Shown here: positions 32,884 through 41,778 of the stretch, one piece after another
Layout of the letters: each line of letters begins with the position of its first letter
Position numbering within the stretch: position 1 is the first letter of the stretch
Origin: DASRHT01 sp035650355
GTDB lineage: Bacteria; Chloroflexota; Ktedonobacteria; Ktedonobacterales; Ktedonobacteraceae
DNA length: 64,000 bases
Direction: 5' to 3'
Assembly: GCA_035650355.1 (NCBI GenBank)
Contig: DASRHT010000122.1
Span: 1-64,000, forward strand
Notes under the pieces: generated by a model
Databases searched by the model: none
Told to the model about the DNA's origin: nothing
Seen by the model: only the letters and a program-made list of their open reading frames with translations
Program-made: the position numbers and the translations under genes

Positions 32884-35325
32884 CTAACTGCCTCCTGTCT
32901 GACGCCTATCTGCGTCCAGTAATCCACTACCTACACGCATCTTCGTTGTAGGGAGCGAGCTTACATCCAGTAATCCATTACGTGCGCGCATCTTCGTTGT
33001 AGGAAGCGAGCTCACGTCGGCGTCTGCTAAACGTTGCTCGTTGATCACCGATTGGTACGATCCTGCTGCATCATGCAATGCCCTCAGTGGAACCCTCTCT
33101 TTGGCATTGCCATGATAGAGAACCGCCCTCCAATCAAGCGCCTGTTTCGCATCAGTGGCACCGATGGATGTCCTGGGAGGCACTTCTACATAGAGCCAGT
33201 CTGTTAAGCCATGCCATATATCGACCAGTGCATTTCCTATACCGATATAGGAGAGTATAGCCCATGATGCTGTTACTGTATTAAAACATTCGAAGGCAGC
33301 ATTTACCCAATTATGGGCTTGCGCGTCTCGCCAGAAGGTAAACGCCGAGAAGGCAACGATCAATAAGGGGACGATGATATAGAGGAGCGGTGAAATGGTG
33401 CGGTTTTTGACCTTTGGCGTCCGTGCAAATGGTATCTTTTTACTGGTGAGTGCTTGCTGGAGCGATTTCAAGACGCCAGCGAGGTTGACAGGTAGCAAGA
33501 TTAAGTTAAATCCATAGATACGTAGTATATCAGTTCGCTTATAGCCGCAGTATTTGAGATCACTTGCCATAGAGATGAAGTATGGTAGTGCTGCAAGCAC
33601 CACAAAAGGACTCAACAACCGGCCATCGAATGGATATGCCAACATGAAGATCAGGCTGAAGCTCGCCCATGTGATGGAGGCCATGTAATTAAGACGGAGC
33701 AGAATCTCAGTTCGAGAAACAAGTTCGCCGCGATGTCTGCGCTCACGCGTTTGCGCCCATAATTTTGGTAAAATCAGCAGACCACCATTTGCCCACCGCC
33801 GGCGCTGCACAATCAGGGAACCGAAATCTGGTGGTGTGGCGCTATAACTCAGACGCTCAGGATAGTTCACCAGCGACCAGCCATGAAGTGTGAGATCAAT
33901 ACTAGACTCAGTATCTTCAATCACAGTGCGGTCCTGGATGAAACGGCGCACCTCGAAACCGCCGACCCATTCGGTCTCAGCAATATCGTCAAGTGCTCGC
34001 TTACGAATGACCGCGTTGGCGCCAACCCAGAAAGTTGCACCATAATGGCTCATTCCCTGGTGGAGAATGTGCTGGATGTCTGTGGTTGCACCTGCCAGGC
34101 GTTCAATGCGGGTCGCAGCCCCCCGGAAGGACGAATATGGAGTTTGCGTCACCGCTACCCGGGCATTATCTGGCTGCTGCAAGAAATAGACAAGGCGCAG
34201 ACAATACTCACGTAGCAAGATGGAGTCTGCATCAAGGGTCAGGAGGAATTCGCTGTCAGGGAACGTCACATCGCCTTTTTGGCCCGCGGCAACCGGAATC
34301 AGGATCAGCCCATCCGGGGTCTCACGCTGTAGATACGTACCGCCCATCAGACCAATGCATGAATTTAGATTCATCGCTTTATTGGCTTCATGGGAGAGTG
34401 AAGCGTACTTCTTGCGTTCAAAAATAGTTACCTCGGCATCAAAAATCCAGGCCAGCCGACGGTATAGTTGCCGTACGCGTTCGAGAGGGAGCTGGACGCC
34501 TTCCTGGAAAGAAGTCATCAGTGCCTGGCCAACGAGGCGCAATTCATCGGCAAGGGCATTAAGCACTTGTTCGACAAAGAAGATATCTACATGGTCATCA
34601 AGCTCTTCTTGATCCGCAAGCGCATTGAGCCACGTTGCCGCGCATGCATATTGATGTGCAAGCTCGATAATCGTCGTCTGCGTAACCGGCATATTGCCTG
34701 CGTACTGTTGTTCGAATTGGTAGAGTGCAGTATTGAAGCGGGCGCGTGGTTCAGCAAAAAGCCTCATGATATTGTTGCCAAGCTCACGAGTGGCGTTGAG
34801 TCTGGCGGCAACTGCTGGATTTGAGGGAGCAGGCTTATCGTCAACCAGTAGCACAACATGCATACCAGGATATTCCTGTAGTGCTGCCGATATAAGGGTC
34901 TTACGGACAACTTCTGGCTCTTCGCTATATGAGGGCACGAGCACTGTGATCGAGGGTTGCTGCTCTGAGAAATGTCTATCAAGCTCGGCTCGTGGTACGC
35001 GTACGTGCTTACTAAACCTCTGAAGTGCCCCCTGACGTGCTACCAGGTACATGAGCGCGGAGAATGTTAGCAACGTTACGATGATCAGGTAGCCAATAGC
35101 TTGCATTGTAAATGAAAACGTTTTTGGCCCGTCGAAGAATTGACGAATAATGGCCGAGATAAGATACATTATCCAAAAAACTATTGTTAATACGATTGCA
35201 AGACGACTATAGGCGATTTTCAAAGTTGATGGTTTCTCATGCATCATTGGCAATGGCAGTGTGCGGCGTTCTGCCCCCCACTGCCGTTTTCTAGTAGGCC
35301 GCTTTTTCTGTTTTGTATTTTGCAT
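32884..35325 (-). CDS. Processive family 2 glycosyltransferase (cellulose/chitin synthase-like)
   Basis: 813 residues. Two N-terminal membrane helices (LAIVLTIVFWIMYLIS, IGYLIIVTLLTFSALMYLV), a large cytoplasmic GT2 domain, and about five C-terminal helices. Motifs: SITVLVPSYSEEPEVV, DDKPAP, the DxD equivalent TLDADS, TVIEDTES, and the processivity motif QRRRW. These mark a membrane polymerase that extends a beta-linked polysaccharide from nucleotide sugars and extrudes it. Neighbour GH18 enzyme, four bases downstream, may trim or release the product. The end bears a duplicated 17-residue unit from a 51-bp tandem repeat. The start ATG lacks a clear ribosome site (GGGACA far upstream), so the exact N-terminus is uncertain. 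Confidence 0.87.
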   Translation of the reverse strand: MQNTKQKKRPTRKRQWGAERRTLPLPMMHEKPSTLKIAYSRLAIVLTIVFWIMYLISAIIRQFFDGPKTFSFTMQAIGYLIIVTLLTFSALMYLVARQGALQRFSKHVRVPRAELDRHFSEQQPSITVLVPSYSEEPEVVRKTLISAALQEYPGMHVVLLVDDKPAPSNPAVAARLNATRELGNNIMRLFAEPRARFNTALYQFEQQYAGNMPVTQTTIIELAHQYACAATWLNALADQEELDDHVDIFFVEQVLNALADELRLVGQALMTSFQEGVQLPLERVRQLYRRLAWIFDAEVTIFERKKYASLSHEANKAMNLNSCIGLMGGTYLQRETPDGLILIPVAAGQKGDVTFPDSEFLLTLDADSILLREYCLRLVYFLQQPDNARVAVTQTPYSSFRGAATRIERLAGATTDIQHILHQGMSHYGATFWVGANAVIRKRALDDIAETEWVGGFEVRRFIQDRTVIEDTESSIDLTLHGWSLVNYPERLSYSATPPDFGSLIVQRRRWANGGLLILPKLWAQTRERRHRGELVSRTEILLRLNYMASITWASFSLIFMLAYPFDGRLLSPFVVLAALPYFISMASDLKYCGYKRTDILRIYGFNLILLPVNLAGVLKSLQQALTSKKIPFARTPKVKNRTISPLLYIIVPLLIVAFSAFTFWRDAQAHNWVNAAFECFNTVTASWAILSYIGIGNALVDIWHGLTDWLYVEVPPRTSIGATDAKQALDWRAVLYHGNAKERVPLRALHDAAGSYQSVINEQRLADADVSSLPTTKMRARNGLLDVSSLPTTKMRVGSGLLDADRRQTGGS
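32915..33016. repeat. Two-copy 51-bp tandem repeat in the glycosyltransferase C-terminus
   Basis: Copies at 32915-32965 and 32966-33016 differ at only a handful of bases. Period 51 keeps the frame and repeats the 17-residue motif DVSSLPTTKMR(A/V)xxGLL at the protein end. Probably replication slippage; unit number may vary between strains. Confidence 0.75.
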
Positions 35326-35607
35326 GCTTATCGCATGTCCCTTTCATTGTCCCTTTAATAGTCTATTCTCGTTCGATCCGATTTCCCCCTCAGGGGAGCC
35401 ATTCCAGTAAAGTAAAAGTTATCGGTAAACAAAACCTCCCATGCAGAATACTATACACTACAATACTAATTGTGCTGGTCTTAGCTATTCAATTAAATAG
35501 TACCAATGGTTGAGATATTGCTGCTCGAAAAGTAGTGATTTTAGTTTCATGAAATAGCTCTACAGACCGATTGAAGCTGGTTAGAGCGACCAATGATTTG
35601 CACATAA

Positions 35608-35817
35608 TCGCAAGCAGATGGCTCCGTGATTGTGAACAAAGGCTTGACCCTGGCTGGCATTCCTGAAGCCTGTTTCCGCTACCATCTGGGCAATCGTTCG
35701 GCGCTGGAATGGGTCATCGATCAGTACCAGGTGAGCAAAGACGCCCGCAGCGGGATTATCAGCAATCCCAACCGCTTGGATGACCCGGAGTATATCGTGC
35801 GCCTGCTGACTGGCCAA
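35608..35817 (+). pseudogene. Relic of a type ISP restriction-modification helicase/methylase C-terminus
   Basis: The plus-strand frame from 35608 reads DGSVIVNKGLTLAGIPEACF, then YHLGNRSALEWVIDQYQV, then SGIISNPNRLDDPEYIVRL. This matches the conserved end of LlaBIII-like type ISP enzymes and related helicases (NGRSALEWVxDQYQV, SGIxxDPNRxDDPEYI), from memory of the family. There is no upstream part: a stop precedes it at 35605 and the rest of the 1,500-residue protein is missing. After YIVRL the family pattern is lost. It lies in the 536-base gap between the GT2 gene and a receiver gene. A decayed remnant of a lost defence locus. Confidence 0.55.
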
Positions 35818-35861
35818 AGGCGAAGAAGGAGCGGATACAACGCGTTCTTCGCCTCTGTCCA

Positions 35862-36257
35862 TTACTCAGGCTCAGAAGAGCCAGGACCCAGCATCTGCTC
35901 CACGGTAGCGAGCAACTCTTCCACGTCAAAGGGCTTGTAGACAATAGGAATGCCCTTTTGGGCCAGAATCGGCTCTTGTTCTCGGACGTCGGAGAGCGCC
36001 GCGGTACAGAGGAAGAGCGGGATGTGTTTCGTCGGGCGGTGCAGCTTGAGCTTCTGGAGGAAGGTCCAGCCGCTTTCACGCTCACTCATTTTGAAATCCA
36101 AAATAATGAGATCAGGCTGAAGACGTTCAACATCCGCCAGGTCTTCCAACACGACCAGAGAAGTCGTAACGCGATAGCCTTCCTGCTCCAGCAAGAGCTG
36201 GATCATGTCCAAGATCGATGGATCATCATCCACCACGAGAATGTGTGCCTTACTCAT
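35862..36257 (-). CDS. Single-domain response regulator
   Basis: 131 residues, receiver domain only (CheY-like): HILVVDDDPSILDMI with acidic pocket Asp10-Asp12, phospho-acceptor Asp54 in LIILDFKM, Thr/Ser switch region FLCTAAL, Lys in YKPFDVEELL. No output domain, so it relays phosphate or acts by protein contact. ATG 36257 with GGAGGA upstream is chosen; the frame is open 31 codons further with no site. Divergent from the next receiver gene, which it resembles in size; the MEDS histidine kinase at 37.4-39.5 kb is the likely phosphate source for these receivers. Confidence 0.9.
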   Translation of the reverse strand: MSKAHILVVDDDPSILDMIQLLLEQEGYRVTTSLVVLEDLADVERLQPDLIILDFKMSERESGWTFLQKLKLHRPTKHIPLFLCTAALSDVREQEPILAQKGIPIVYKPFDVEELLATVEQMLGPGSSEPE

Positions 36258-36534
36258 CGTGTCCTCCCTGGTGATCGCCTTTGGAGAGTTGGAAAGAAGT
36301 GGAAAAGCTCTCCAGGAACCTCCAGTGGTGCCTTCAGAAGAGTATAGCAAAGGCAGATGTCAGGTGCAATATTTTTGTCTCGACCGAAAAAGGTGTGCAT
36401 GGAAAGCGTTCGGGCGAAACATGCAGTCCTTGACGGGGCAGGTGGGATGACGAATATGAAACGAACTTGCCAGGTGCCTCAGTATTACAGAGTGAGAGGT
36501 GTGGCCCACCGATAAAAAAACTGAGGAGGAACGT

Positions 36535-36945
36535 ATGATGCAAGCGCATGGTGAACAGACTTCACACGGGCCTTTTACCGCCAAAATGATTCTGGTTGTC
36601 GAAGACGATGCGATGATAGCTGAAATGCTTCTTCATATCCTACGGCAAGAAACACCCTACCAGGCGCTGCATGCGGCTGATGGACGACAGGCGCTCCAAA
36701 TTACCAGCCTCCTGAGGCCAGATCTCTGCCTGCTAGATTATCGTCTTCCAGGGATGAATGGACTGGAACTCTATGACCGGATGCAGCAGGTGGAGGCCCT
36801 CAAGCAGATTCCCACGATCTTCATGAGCGCGTATCTGCCTCAAGAGGAGGTGAAAACCCGCCCGGTCGCTCTGCTGCACAAACCCTTCGAGCTGGATGAG
36901 TTGTTAGAGACCATCGAGCATCTGCTTGCGCTAGAGAATTTCTAG
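36535..36945 (+). CDS. Single-domain response regulator
   Basis: 136 residues. Receiver domain at about 17-135: MILVVEDDAMIAEMLL, Glu23-Asp24-Asp25 pocket, Asp68 acceptor in LCLLDYRLPGMNG, IFMSAYL, LLHKPFELDELLETI. ATG 36535 is preceded by AGGAGG at six bases; a GTG 12 codons upstream is less likely. No DNA-binding or enzymatic output. Stands alone on the plus strand between minus-strand receiver genes, apparently with its own promoter in the 277-base divergent region, which contains no recognisable operator. Confidence 0.9.
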   Translation: MMQAHGEQTSHGPFTAKMILVVEDDAMIAEMLLHILRQETPYQALHAADGRQALQITSLLRPDLCLLDYRLPGMNGLELYDRMQQVEALKQIPTIFMSAYLPQEEVKTRPVALLHKPFELDELLETIEHLLALENF

Positions 36946-37038
36946 CGCCTTTGTCCTCCCGCAGCATGAAGGTTTGCAGACATTCAATACCTGTTTGCGC
37001 GCCAACTGCGAGGGAGAGCGCAGCAGATGTGATCTTGC

Positions 37039-37422
37039 TTACACTCTCATAAGGAAACGAGCAATTATTGTGACAAGTAGCTCCATATCAAAAGGTTTTT
37101 CCAGAAACTCATCAGCTCCCGCCTCGCGTGCCATTGCTTCGGCGCTTGGATGGGCTGAAAACATGATCACCGGAATCTGGCTGGTCGAGGCACGTCTCTT
37201 CAGCAATCTGAGCATCTCGCATCCATCTCTGCCTGAGAGAAACACATCCAGCAGAATCAGATCTGGCCCTTCCCCGTGCGGCAAGGTTTCCAGGAAATCT
37301 CCCCTGGTAGTGGTCTGCACTCTATACCCTTCCAGTTCCAGGAAGTCGTACAAAAGATCGAGAATATCAGGCTGATCATCTATGACCAGGATGTGTTTCT
37401 GCCAGTTCTCTCTTATCTGCAT
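37039..37422 (-). CDS. Single-domain response regulator cotranscribed with MEDS kinase
   Basis: 127 residues, a receiver only: HILVIDDQPDILDLL, Asp15-Asp16 pocket, Asp59 acceptor in LILLDVFLSGRDG, VIMFSAHP, FLEKPFDMELL. It begins nine bases after the histidine kinase stop on the same strand, so it is the most direct partner. AAAGGA lies upstream at a slightly long distance. The lack of an output domain and the presence of two more receivers near by suggest a branched phosphorelay. Confidence 0.92.
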   Translation of the reverse strand: MQIRENWQKHILVIDDQPDILDLLYDFLELEGYRVQTTTRGDFLETLPHGEGPDLILLDVFLSGRDGCEMLRLLKRRASTSQIPVIMFSAHPSAEAMAREAGADEFLEKPFDMELLVTIIARFLMRV

Positions 37423-37431
37423 GTTGCTCTT

Positions 37432-39543
37432 TCATCCTTTCTCGCTTGCGGTTTCAGTGGGTTCAGTTGGGTGATCTGCCCTTTGTAGGAGAGGAAGGCT
37501 GAGGTAAAAGATGGCCCCCTGTCCACGTTCGCTCTCGACCCATAGACGTCCCTGGTGTCGCTTGACAATTTCGGAGGAAATGGTAAGGCCAATCCCCAGG
37601 CCAGGATAGGTTTTCTCGGCCTGATCGGTCACCTGGTAAAACCGCTCGAAAATCTTGTGGTGATGCTCTTTCGCGATGCCGAGGCCAAAATCCTGGACGC
37701 TGATCAGCACCTGTCGTCCCTCTGTGCTCGGATGGACGATGACGAGATGAGCATCGGGAGAATACTTCATGGCATTGGTGAGCAGGTTGATCAGCACCTG
37801 TCCCAGCCGGTCTCGATCTCCCAAAACAAAGGCCCGGCTCGCTCCTCTGATCTGCAACTGGTGGGTCATTGTCGTTTCCTGTACGCTCTCCACAACGTCT
37901 TGCACCAGAGCATCTACCTCGATCTCCTCTTCTCGATAGATGAGTTTGCCGGTCTGCATCCTGGAAATATCCAGCAGATCATTGATGAGCTTGGTTAACT
38001 TCTCGATCTGAGCATCCATGCGCGTCAGATTGCGAAGCACTTTTTCGTTGTCCTGGTTTGCCAGGAGTCGTTGTAGCAGGGTGAGGCAGCCTTTCAGACA
38101 GGTCACCGGAGTTTTGAGTTCATGAGAAGCCATCCCGATAAAGGTGTCTTTGCGCTGCTCAAGCTCTTTGCGCTCGCTGATATCCAGGACAAAGCCTATG
38201 TAGGTCCCACCGTGTGAGATACAGGTCACCGCGACCAGAACCGGGATAGCTCTGCCACTTTTGTGAGGTATAACCGTTTCTTGTGGAGCGTTTGAGCTGT
38301 GCTCCTGACTCGTTTGTAGCACCAGGGGACGCAAATGGGAGGCTGCGAAAGAGGCTCTTTCCATTTCTGCCTGCCATTCTGCTCGCGTGTAGCCCACCAG
38401 GTCCAGAAAAGCCTGATTGACTTCTTGCAACGTCCCGGCCCGATCTGCCAGAAAAATACCGATCAGGTTGGAGGCAAAGAGCTGCTGGGATTGATCTGCC
38501 AGGAGACGCTGCTTCGTGATATCGCGAGCGATGCTTGAGACGCCACAAATGACCCCGGCTTCGTCCTTGACGGGGGAGATCGTAATAGAAACCAGGAGTT
38601 CAGTGCCATCCTTGCGCCTGCGCCTCGTTTCATAGTGTTCGATGCGCTCATCCCGGCGAATGCACTCCATGATCTGTTCATACTCCTTATGACGGTCATG
38701 GGGAAAAAGTATCGTGACGTGTTGGCCAATCATCTCTTGTTCGCTATAGCCATAGATACGCTCAGCCGCGTTATTCCAACTGGTGATGAAACCGTCGAGA
38801 TCTTTGCTGAGAATGGCATCGTCAGAGGACTCCACAATGGATGCTAGCACTCGCAGGTGCTGCTCTGCGGCTTTGCGCTCGGCGATCTCAGCCTCCAGGG
38901 AGTGCGCCTTTTGTTGGAGCAGTGCAAAGGCCTGCCCTCGCTCCCGCTCAGAGAGTCGGGTATAGCTTTCGGGGAGGACGATGTGAGAGTGCTGCCGGCA
39001 AATCTGGGTAAACTGGGCTTCATGCCTGCTCCCGCTCATTGCCTGGATGGGATAGGCGCAGAACAGCAAAAAGGAAGAACGGGTCAAGAATTCGTTCCAC
39101 ACGGCTTCCAGACGAACTGCTGCCGTTCGCTTTCCTTGCGCCCATAACAGAGCGACCATTTCTCCAAAGATGCGCACCCGGCAGTTCCTCTGCCCTGCCT
39201 CTTCGATAAGCGGCTTGATCACCTCTGCGAACCGGATGGGATCTGGCTCGCCATCGATAAGAAAGCATTCCAGCGTCATGGCAGCATCTCTGGATATAAA
39301 GATACCCGAATCGCGTGCGAGGGCCAGGTCGAACCCCTCGGCCTGCAAGCGTTGCTCCAGGCTTTGGAGATGAGATGGGGTGGTGATAAGAATGCAGACC
39401 TCTTCGGCTGCTAGGCCAGCGCCGATGAAGGTACTCACTGCGTCGATGAGCGAGGCTTCATCTTCGCTAAACTGGACCAGGTGTGTCCTCGTAAGTGGTT
39501 CAGGTTGTTGTGGGGCGCTGAACCCTCTCAATGTTCTAGTCAT
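37432..39543 (-). CDS. MEDS-PAS-PAS hybrid-sensor histidine kinase
   Basis: 703 residues, soluble. Residues about 15-175 are a MEDS domain (LVQFSEDEASLIDAVSTFIG, LITTPSHLQSLEQRL, FGEMVALLW), a module first defined in DcmR and methanogen sensors and thought to bind small hydrophobic or one-carbon ligands. A coiled coil (LLQQKAHSLEAEIAERKAAE) leads to PAS1 (SSDDAILSKDLDGFITSWN) and PAS2 (NLIGIFLADRAGTLQEVN), then HisKA with His474 in FIGMASHELKTP and HATPase_c (LINLLTNAMKYSPD, VQDFGLGI, GLGIGLTI). No membrane helix, so the signal is cytoplasmic. ATG 39543 with AAAGGA. Operon with the receiver gene at 37039. Confidence 0.93.
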   Translation of the reverse strand: MTRTLRGFSAPQQPEPLTRTHLVQFSEDEASLIDAVSTFIGAGLAAEEVCILITTPSHLQSLEQRLQAEGFDLALARDSGIFISRDAAMTLECFLIDGEPDPIRFAEVIKPLIEEAGQRNCRVRIFGEMVALLWAQGKRTAAVRLEAVWNEFLTRSSFLLFCAYPIQAMSGSRHEAQFTQICRQHSHIVLPESYTRLSERERGQAFALLQQKAHSLEAEIAERKAAEQHLRVLASIVESSDDAILSKDLDGFITSWNNAAERIYGYSEQEMIGQHVTILFPHDRHKEYEQIMECIRRDERIEHYETRRRRKDGTELLVSITISPVKDEAGVICGVSSIARDITKQRLLADQSQQLFASNLIGIFLADRAGTLQEVNQAFLDLVGYTRAEWQAEMERASFAASHLRPLVLQTSQEHSSNAPQETVIPHKSGRAIPVLVAVTCISHGGTYIGFVLDISERKELEQRKDTFIGMASHELKTPVTCLKGCLTLLQRLLANQDNEKVLRNLTRMDAQIEKLTKLINDLLDISRMQTGKLIYREEEIEVDALVQDVVESVQETTMTHQLQIRGASRAFVLGDRDRLGQVLINLLTNAMKYSPDAHLVIVHPSTEGRQVLISVQDFGLGIAKEHHHKIFERFYQVTDQAEKTYPGLGIGLTISSEIVKRHQGRLWVESERGQGAIFYLSLPLLQRADHPTEPTETASEKG

Positions 39544-39806
39544 GGATTTCCTTTGAAAATTTCAAAGCCTGTGGGAGGCGGGGCGCTGCTTCTCTCTTCA
39601 TGAAGCACCCACAATCTTGCTCAAAGCAACCTCTTTAGGGGCTACATCTAACTGTCGCTGATAGCACGCATGAGGCAAGAGAAAAGGAGACAGATTTTGG
39701 CGGGGAAGATTTTGTTTCTTATTCCTGACATCTTCTGACAGGGATTTCGTGTTATACTTACTCAGAGCTAATGCAATCTCACAGAATAGATATAAGGAGG
39801 GAGCCT

Positions 39807-40670
39807 TTGCGAGCAGATCGACTCCTTTCTCTCCTCTTGCTTTTACAGGCGAGAGGACGAATGACGGCGCAGGAGCTGGCGGAACGGCTGGAAGTTTCGG
39901 AACGCACCATTTATCGCGATATCGGCGCGCTCAGTTCGGCGGGGATACCCGTCTACACTGAAAGCGGGCCGGGCGGGGGCTGCGAACTTGTCGATGGCTA
40001 TCAGACGAAGCTGACAGGATTGACGACGGCGGAGGTGCGGGCGCTCTTCCTCCTCAGCCTCTCCGGTCCACTCGCCGATTTAGGGCTGGATCGCGCGCTG
40101 GACGATGCGCTGCTGAAGCTCTCGGCAGCTCTTCCTATCACCGCTCGCTCCGATGCGGCTCAGGTCCGTCAGCGCATCCATATGGATACAACAGCGCAGG
40201 ATCATGCCAATCGCGCTCTATCCCATCTCGGGCTTATTCAGGAGGCCGTGTGGCAGGATCGCAGGCTGCAACTGACGTATGGCAGGTATGTCCGTCAGGA
40301 CTTTGAGCCTTATGGGCTGGTTTCCAAAGCCAATGTCTGGTACCTGGTGGGAACTACCGCGGGCGAGATGCAGGTGCTGCGCGTCTCTCGCATTCAAGCC
40401 GCAGAGCTAACCGAACAACGCTTCGTTCGCCCTGACACGTTCGACCTTGCTAACTACTGGACCGAGTGGAGCAACCGTTTCTTTGTCAATCACTCTTCGA
40501 GTTCCAAAGAAAAAAAAGCGATTATATTATTGAATGGCCGCGCGCAAAATAAAAAAACAAATTATGTTGACAAAAGTCAAAAAATAAAAAAATTTCGTTA
40601 TTCGAGTCACTCCGCACGCCCTGGTGTGTCCTCCAATATAAAAAAAATAATTTTGAAACATACTGCGTAA
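39807..40670 (+). CDS. HTH/WYL-domain transcriptional regulator with aberrant tail
   Basis: 287 residues. N-terminal HTH_11 (LRADRLLSLLLLLQARGRMT, then LEVSERTIYRDIGAL) and a WYL ligand-sensing domain at about 130-210 (LQLTYGR, PYGLVSKANVWYLVGT). The C-terminal WCX domain expected after YWTEWSNRFFV is replaced by lysine/asparagine-rich sequence (NKKTNYVDKSQKIKK) encoded by strongly A-rich DNA. Either a frameshift and 3' loss, or insertion of foreign sequence. TTG 39807 is preferred because AAGGAGGG is five bases before it; an ATG 12 codons upstream has none. Such regulators control stress, sugar or DNA-damage genes; target unknown. Confidence 0.78.
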   Translation: MRADRLLSLLLLLQARGRMTAQELAERLEVSERTIYRDIGALSSAGIPVYTESGPGGGCELVDGYQTKLTGLTTAEVRALFLLSLSGPLADLGLDRALDDALLKLSAALPITARSDAAQVRQRIHMDTTAQDHANRALSHLGLIQEAVWQDRRLQLTYGRYVRQDFEPYGLVSKANVWYLVGTTAGEMQVLRVSRIQAAELTEQRFVRPDTFDLANYWTEWSNRFFVNHSSSSKEKKAIILLNGRAQNKKTNYVDKSQKIKKFRYSSHSARPGVSSNIKKIILKHTA

Positions 40671-40728
40671 ATTAAGCCCCGTCAACCGTTCCCGCCTTCT
40701 CTCGCGAGTCCTTCGCTAATTAAGCATA

Positions 40729-40772
40729 ATAAAGCCCCACCGTGAGCTAGAAGGCTCTGGTGGGACTCTTTA
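40729..40772. terminator. Bidirectional terminator between WYL and hemH genes
   Basis: CCCACC-GT-GAGC pairs with GCTC-T-GGTGGG around the loop TAGAAG (40736-40764). On the minus strand the stem is followed by CTTTATT, on the plus strand by ACTCTTTA. It serves the convergent regulator and ferrochelatase genes. Confidence 0.65.
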
Positions 40773-40806
40773 GAGTTGCGCCTACAGGATGCAAAGCTCT
40801 AGAAAC

Positions 40807-41763
40807 TTAGGACAAGATGACTTCCTGCTTTGCCAGCGTTTCTGTGACAACGGCTGCCAGCGCCTTGATGAACAGAGGCGAGGTGTTGAGCGACTGGGTA
40901 CGGGCGAACTGGATGCCGTGTATCTCCGCCTGCTCGCGAGCGCCAATTTCGATATCGTAGAGAATTTCAAGGTGGTCAGCCAGGAATTGCACGGGCGCGA
41001 TCAGAACGTGGGTGTGTCCCGCCTGCTTCAATTCGGGGATCACATCAGCGAAGTCGGGTTTGAGCCACTCTTCGGGCGTGTGACCCGCGCTCTGATAGCA
41101 GAAGGACCAGCGATGATCCGGCAATCCCGCCAGCTTCGCCACGGCAGCAGCGGTCTCCTTGAGATCGTTAATGTAGTCCGGCTCGTTTTCGATGACGCGC
41201 TTGGGCATGCTGTGCGCGGTCAGCAGCACGGGAACGCGGTCTCGTACGTCGGGAGGGAAGTTGTCCAGGGCCTCTTTGACGCGGTCCGCCAGGGCCTGCA
41301 AGAAGAAAGGCTGCATATGCCAGTCTTCGGCAATTTTCAGTTCCATATCTGCGCGTTCCAGGTCGCTGAAGGCATCTTTGAGCATGCGCACGTAACCGCT
41401 CATAATAATGGGCGAGTACTGGGGTGACATGATGATGCCGACCAGCGTGCGCGCACCTTCAGCGGCCTCCGGCACGACATCGGCGATAAAAGGAGGCGCG
41501 AAACGCATGCCCGCGACCGCGTGATAAGTTGTGCCGTCGGCGCTCTGGCGATTGAGCTCTTCCTCCAGGGCCGCCGCCTGTTCGCGGGTAATGTGTAGCA
41601 AGGGGGAGCCGCCGATCAGATCGTAACGGCGTCGGAACTCGTCGATCACCTCCTGCGAGGCGGGGCGACCACCATAGACGTGTTTCAGGTAAACGGGGAT
41701 ATCATCGAGCGTGGCAGGCGACCCGTAGGTCATCAAGACCACACCAATATGCGAGTTTGCCAT
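40807..41763 (-). CDS. hemH: Ferrochelatase (coproporphyrin-type likely)
   Basis: 318 residues. Inserts ferrous iron into a porphyrin ring, the last or next-to-last step of haem synthesis. Family residues are visible: N-terminal VVLMTYGSPATLDDIPVYL, His184 in LTAHSMPKRV (metal ligand or base), and Glu266 in FLADHLEILYD. No C-terminal cysteine cluster. The short, soluble form and the Gram-positive-like background fit CpfC of the coproporphyrin route, but the other enzymes (hemY, hemQ) are not in the window, so this is inferred. Follows hemE by 15 bases with AAGGAG in between, so an operon. Ends at a bidirectional terminator. Confidence 0.95.
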   Translation of the reverse strand: MANSHIGVVLMTYGSPATLDDIPVYLKHVYGGRPASQEVIDEFRRRYDLIGGSPLLHITREQAAALEEELNRQSADGTTYHAVAGMRFAPPFIADVVPEAAEGARTLVGIIMSPQYSPIIMSGYVRMLKDAFSDLERADMELKIAEDWHMQPFFLQALADRVKEALDNFPPDVRDRVPVLLTAHSMPKRVIENEPDYINDLKETAAAVAKLAGLPDHRWSFCYQSAGHTPEEWLKPDFADVIPELKQAGHTHVLIAPVQFLADHLEILYDIEIGAREQAEIHGIQFARTQSLNTSPLFIKALAAVVTETLAKQEVILS

Positions 41764-41778
41764 GCTGCTTTCTCTCCT

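Noticed and set aside
35626..35940. Intact small protein gene of 104 residues
   Set aside because: It matches only the tail of a very large enzyme family, lacks a ribosome site, and overlaps the end of the receiver gene on the other strand; called a pseudogene fragment.
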